Source: Flavisolibacter longurius (GTDB taxonomy: Bacteria > Bacteroidota > Bacteroidia > Chitinophagales > Chitinophagaceae). Taken from it: 36,462 nucleotides of DNA. The position numbers and the translations under genes were made by a program. Below are positions 33,019 through 36,462 of the stretch, one piece after another. Position 1 is the first letter of the stretch, and each line of letters starts with the position of its first letter. Below the pieces are notes generated by a model that made no database searches, was not told the DNA's origin, and was given only the letters and a program-made list of their open reading frames with translations. Location of the stretch: positions 1 through 36,462 of the forward strand of contig JABUMY010000025.1 of NCBI GenBank assembly GCA_013327885.1, written 5' to 3'.

Positions 33019-35808
33019 ATGCGCTTGTATTTATGCTTTATAACTCTTTTCCTATTTAAGAACTTACTACATGCCCAATGCCTGACCAGTACAGAAACCT
33101 GGAATAAAATTGAAGCGCTTAGAGAACCCTCTTTATCACTAGATGGTCAGATAATTGAGTTACGGAAGCTGCAAAAGCAACGGTTAACCTGTAAGGAAAC
33201 GTCTGACTCCGCTTATGCAAAATTGCTACAACGGCTAGGAGCTTTGTATCACTTAACGAACAATTTTAGCAGTGCTATTCAATATTCTGAAGAAGCCATT
33301 ACAGTAGGTAGTATCAACAATGGCAAGAATAAACCGCAGCACTTGGTGCAGAGTTATTTTAACCTTGGCAACAGCTATAAAGAAAGCAAGTTTTTCCATC
33401 GCAGCATCGAGGCCTTCAAGCGCAGTATCGAATATGCAGCCAGTCATACAAATGGCCTTTACTACAAAGTACTTTCCTATTACAATCTCGCCAATGTGTA
33501 TCTCAGGCTTGGCGACTACCAGCAGTCTATCCTTCATGCAGAAAAAGGTGCAGTGTTGGCAAGACAAAAGAACGATCTTTTGGTAGAAGCCTTGTGCCTT
33601 AGTGAACAGGCCCAATCCCTTACAGAACTTAAAAAGCACAAAGAAGCGTCCGCTACAATCCACAATGCCATGGCGATTATGCAAGACGAACTGGGCAGAA
33701 ATAAAGAGGACAACTTTTTGCGTGAACAGCTTGCCAACATCTATACGGTTTATGCCCGCACGTTAGCTGCAGCAAAAGAACCAGAGCAAGCTATTATTTA
33801 CTACAACAAAGCATTGCAACTTTTCAGGCAAACGGGTTTCCGGTATGGCAGTTTTAGCACGTTGAATAACATTGGTTATACGTTAACAGAAATGCTGCAA
33901 GACAACCATAAAGCAAAAATGGCTTACAACCAGGCACTGGGTTATGCGGTTAGTAGTGAAGACACCGTTATGTACCTGAACAACATCGCTGTGATTTTGT
34001 ACAATGAAAAGAAATTCCAACCTGCATTGCAGTATCTGCAAAAGGCATTGCAACGCATGCCGGTAAAATTCAGCAATTCAGACCCCGTTTCGAATCCAAC
34101 GGAAACAGCAATGCTCACCTGTGCGAACAAAGTGATGCTTTTAACGCTTATCACTGGCAAAGCTGAGACATGGCTGGCGTATTACCATGCCTCCGATCAG
34201 CACAAGCACTTACAATTAGCATTAGAGGCCTATCGCCTGGCCGACAAAGTGGTGGACATGATGCGCTATGAACAGCATTTCAGTGAATCAAAACTTTTTT
34301 GGAGAAGCGAAACACACGCATTATATGAAAATGCTATCGAAGCCTGTCGGTTACTAGAAGATCCGTCAAGTGCTTTTTATTTTTTTGAGAAAAGCAAGGC
34401 CGTTTTATTGAGTGATCAATTAAACGAACAAAACCGGATGGTTAAGAACAGCCGTGATGTTTTGAACAAACAGGTACAACTTAGAACAGAGCTCACAAAA
34501 TGGAAGCGAGAATTGGATACTGTTCAAGAGAAAAATTTAATGTACGATGCATTGGTGAACAAAATATTTCAGGGGGAGCAGGAGCTGAGCCAGTTGGACC
34601 AAAAACTGAAACAACAAAATCCTTATTATTTCCGCAACTATGTTGATTCATCCTTTATCCCCTTGGCATTTCTCCAAAAGAACATCTTGCAAGAAGAACA
34701 AAGCCTGGTTGAGATATTTGTCGGCGACAGTGCAGTCTACTCATTCTACGTAACAAAGTCACAGGCAAAACTTCATAAAATCAATAAGAGAGACTACGAA
34801 TCGACAGTAACACGCTTCAACCAATATATCTCCAACGAAGCGTTGCTTAACCAGCAGTTTACTGAATTTGAGGAAACAGCTAGTCGCCTGTACAACCTTA
34901 TTTTCGGAAATTTTGCTCTCTCTCCTGGGCGAATGATTGTTTCACCTGACGGACAATACTTTCCGTTTGAAGCGTTGGTGAAAAAAAGAATGCAAAATTC
35001 GTTGACCTACTTTTTACAGGACCACGCAGTAAGCTATGTCTATTCGGCCCGTTACCTGGCTAATAATCAGAATGTCATCACTGATAAAAGTAACGCCAGT
35101 TTCCTTGGCCTGGCACCGGTACGCTATACCTCTGGCTGGAACCTTTCCACGCTGGTAAAAAGTGATGAATCCATTCAACGCATCTCCAGATTATTTACAA
35201 AAGAATCCTCTCTTCTTTATGATAAAGCATCAAGACAAAATTTTTTAAACGGTCTGCACCATCACAAGGTTGTACAGCTATACACCCATGCCACAGACAG
35301 TGGCAGTACAGGAGAACCTGTTATTTACTTTGCAGATTCTTTACTTTACTTGTCTGATTTGATAGCAGGAGAAAAACCACTTACAGAACTGATTGTTCTT
35401 TCAGCCTGTCAAACGGGATCGGGACAAGCATATACGGGAGAAGGGGTATTCAGTTTTAGCCGGGGCTTTGCGGCTATCGGCATTCCGTCCTCGATAACCA
35501 ATTTGTGGAAAGTTGATAATGAAGCAACTTACCGCCTCACAGAATTGTTTTATACCTACCTCGCTGAAGGTCACCCAACCGATATAGCTTTGCAAAAGGC
35601 AAAATCAGTCTATATCGCTTCCGTTGATCGAAAGCACCAGTCGCCTTATTATTGGGCCGCCATGATTCATATGGGGCTTGCCAATAAATTTGAAATGAAA
35701 AGACATACCAATTGGCTTCCGTGGGTTATTTGCGCAGGATTTGTATTTCTATGCTTTATCGGAATTCGCAGATCGAGAAGCCAACGAAAGGTCAATAGGA
35801 GCAGATAG
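33019..35808 (+). CDS. TPR-CHAT caspase-like protease with signal peptide and C-terminal membrane anchor
   Basis: The 929-residue protein has a signal peptide (1-20, LLHAQ). TPRs run to about residue 400 (SAIQYSEEAITVGS, VQSYFNLGNSYKESKFF, YYNLANVYLRLGDYQQSILH, IIYYNKALQLFRQTG). A coiled region at about 430-540 is followed by a CHAT domain at about 615-890 with His757 (LYTHATD) and Cys797 (LSACQTG), the caspase-type dyad. A membrane helix at about 898-916 and a basic tail end the protein. CHAT proteases (separase/caspase clan) are mostly cytoplasmic; here export and anchoring put the protease on the periplasmic side. The TPRs probably recruit a trigger or substrate. The S8 protease gene lies 23 bp upstream and may activate it or be activated by it. 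Confidence 0.93.
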   Translation: MRLYLCFITLFLFKNLLHAQCLTSTETWNKIEALREPSLSLDGQIIELRKLQKQRLTCKETSDSAYAKLLQRLGALYHLTNNFSSAIQYSEEAITVGSINNGKNKPQHLVQSYFNLGNSYKESKFFHRSIEAFKRSIEYAASHTNGLYYKVLSYYNLANVYLRLGDYQQSILHAEKGAVLARQKNDLLVEALCLSEQAQSLTELKKHKEASATIHNAMAIMQDELGRNKEDNFLREQLANIYTVYARTLAAAKEPEQAIIYYNKALQLFRQTGFRYGSFSTLNNIGYTLTEMLQDNHKAKMAYNQALGYAVSSEDTVMYLNNIAVILYNEKKFQPALQYLQKALQRMPVKFSNSDPVSNPTETAMLTCANKVMLLTLITGKAETWLAYYHASDQHKHLQLALEAYRLADKVVDMMRYEQHFSESKLFWRSETHALYENAIEACRLLEDPSSAFYFFEKSKAVLLSDQLNEQNRMVKNSRDVLNKQVQLRTELTKWKRELDTVQEKNLMYDALVNKIFQGEQELSQLDQKLKQQNPYYFRNYVDSSFIPLAFLQKNILQEEQSLVEIFVGDSAVYSFYVTKSQAKLHKINKRDYESTVTRFNQYISNEALLNQQFTEFEETASRLYNLIFGNFALSPGRMIVSPDGQYFPFEALVKKRMQNSLTYFLQDHAVSYVYSARYLANNQNVITDKSNASFLGLAPVRYTSGWNLSTLVKSDESIQRISRLFTKESSLLYDKASRQNFLNGLHHHKVVQLYTHATDSGSTGEPVIYFADSLLYLSDLIAGEKPLTELIVLSACQTGSGQAYTGEGVFSFSRGFAAIGIPSSITNLWKVDNEATYRLTELFYTYLAEGHPTDIALQKAKSVYIASVDRKHQSPYYWAAMIHMGLANKFEMKRHTNWLPWVICAGFVFLCFIGIRRSRSQRKVNRSR

Positions 35809-35979
35809 CCTTTCATTTTTGAATTTCACTTGTAGGCAACAGTCTACTTCCCGAATTCCATTTATTTACTAAAAGCAGGTTACATTTGCTTCAGTTCTTA
35901 AAGTGGGCCAAACCGCGGCAAAGTGTAACAAGTTCACCCTGCTGTCACCCATCTATAAACTGCAAGCGTAATTAACTGA
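35809..35979. other. 171-bp convergent intergenic region
   Basis: This stretch lies between the end of the CHAT gene and the end of the 100-aa orphan. It contains no recognisable gene or clear stem-loop with a T-run. Confidence 0.4.
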
Positions 35980-36282
35980 TTACCAGAAACATAATACTGA
36001 TAGTTCGAGTCCCAGCGGATCCACAGTAGTTGTTTCAAAATCAGTCAATCCCTTGCAAATCAGCAGTGTAAGAACGTTGTGGTGATGCTCTTGTGTTTCT
36101 TTGTCAAGAATCTGCTGAATTAGAGCAAACTTATAAGTCTGCGGCCCTTGCTTAATAAAGCAGCTTTCTGTCCTTCCAACGTTTGGATTGTTTTTGCTAT
36201 AACCACGTTCAATTTCTAACCTTACTTGGTCAGGGGTGGTATCGGGCGAAAATTCATACTTTCTTTTTCCTGTGATCGCCAT
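35980..36282 (-). CDS. Orphan 100-residue protein of unknown function beside the IS end
   Basis: The 100-residue protein has no signal peptide or membrane helix. The sequence is mixed alpha/beta (KRKYEFSPDTTPDQVRLEIERG, ETQEHHHNVLTLLICKG, ending LELSVLCFW). No family is recognised. It is transcribed convergently to the CHAT gene and starts 53 bp from the boundary of the terminal repeat, so it lies next to an inserted IS. An AAAGAGAT stretch before the start could serve as a ribosome site. It may be a real small gene or a leftover of a gene cut by the IS; nothing shows which. Confidence 0.5.
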   Translation of the reverse strand: MAITGKRKYEFSPDTTPDQVRLEIERGYSKNNPNVGRTESCFIKQGPQTYKFALIQQILDKETQEHHHNVLTLLICKGLTDFETTTVDPLGLELSVLCFW

Positions 36283-36335
36283 GGCGAATCTCTTTTAGTA
36301 AGAAACTTTATTGTATTCGAATCAAATTAAAAGTA

Positions 36336-36462
36336 TTTAATAACTGAACTTACGCAGCGATTTTGTTGTTTTTTCGGGTATGCAGGTGTTTTTTGATGGC
36401 TTTTAACCCATACCTCACCTGCAGGATGGTCAGTTCTTTTTTCAGGGCAAAGTGGTTTTTAT
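36336..36462. repeat. Right copy of exact 127-bp terminal inverted repeat
   Basis: This is the reverse complement of 1-127, base for base. The match ends at 36336, where the unique flank begins. With the left copy it shows that the whole T6SS and CHAT region lies between two oppositely oriented copies of the same element end. Confidence 0.9.
36350..36460 (-). pseudogene. C-terminal 36 codons of the same transposase-like protein, cut by the window edge
   Basis: The frame is identical to the one at 3-113 but on the minus strand, entering from the right edge and stopping at 36350. The coding parts of both IS copies therefore lie outside the window, with their 3' ends facing inward. Confidence 0.6.

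Noticed and set aside
1-36462. Composite transposon carrying the whole T6SS
   Set aside because: Inverted IS ends alone, at an assembly break, do not show joint transposition; no target duplication can be seen in the window.
1-36462. CRISPR arrays, tRNA or rRNA genes
   Set aside because: No regularly spaced repeats, tRNA-like or rRNA-like sequence noticed on either strand.

Overview
The window is from a Bacteroidota genome, most likely of the Chitinophagales/Sphingobacteriales type. The evidence is a moderate-to-low GC content, Bacteroidota-style signal peptides, few clear Shine-Dalgarno sites, and the subtype-iii set of type VI secretion genes (TssN and a TssO-like protein, with no TssJ, TssL or TssM). 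The genus cannot be fixed from the sequence. Both ends carry the same 127-bp sequence in inverted orientation, the 3' end of a transposase gene, so the window looks like a whole assembly contig bounded by two copies of one insertion sequence.

Region 1 (137-15656, minus strand) is the T6SS structural and control block. In transcription order it reads tssH (ClpV), tssB, tssC, tssN, tssK, a TssO-like protein, a PKD-domain membrane protein, a periplasmic TPR protein, a lytic transglycosylase, an FHA protein, a transmembrane Ser/Thr kinase with a periplasmic SUMF1/FGE-like domain, a small secreted protein and a PP2C phosphatase. The last genes resemble the threonine-phosphorylation switch (PpkA/PppA/Fha with TagR) known from Pseudomonas T6SS. 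Here the TagR-like domain is fused to the kinase, and the kinase linker carries five pTxx(I/L)-type candidate FHA docking sites.

Region 2 (16101-19419, plus strand) holds the baseplate genes tssE, tssF and tssG. They diverge from tssH across a 444-bp intergenic region with a perfect 7+7 dyad.

Region 3 (19424-29572, minus strand) is the tube, spike and effector module: hcp (tssD), vgrG (tssI), a 454-aa protein placed like an adaptor, an Imm17-like membrane protein, a PAAR-like/RHS toxin with an AHH-type HNH/EndoVII nuclease tip, its immunity protein 3 bp downstream, an orphan 147-aa protein, and a DUF922-type HExxH protein with no signal peptide. A nested double hairpin sits between hcp and vgrG.

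Region 4 (30274-35808, plus strand) is a separate four-gene operon: an ECF-like sigma factor, a membrane anti-sigma-like protein with periplasmic TPRs, a lipoprotein subtilisin-like protease, and a TPR-CHAT protease with signal peptide and C-terminal membrane anchor. It predicts an envelope-located two-protease cascade under its own sigma factor and is the best candidate for a poorly described system here. A 100-aa orphan gene and the second IS end close the window.
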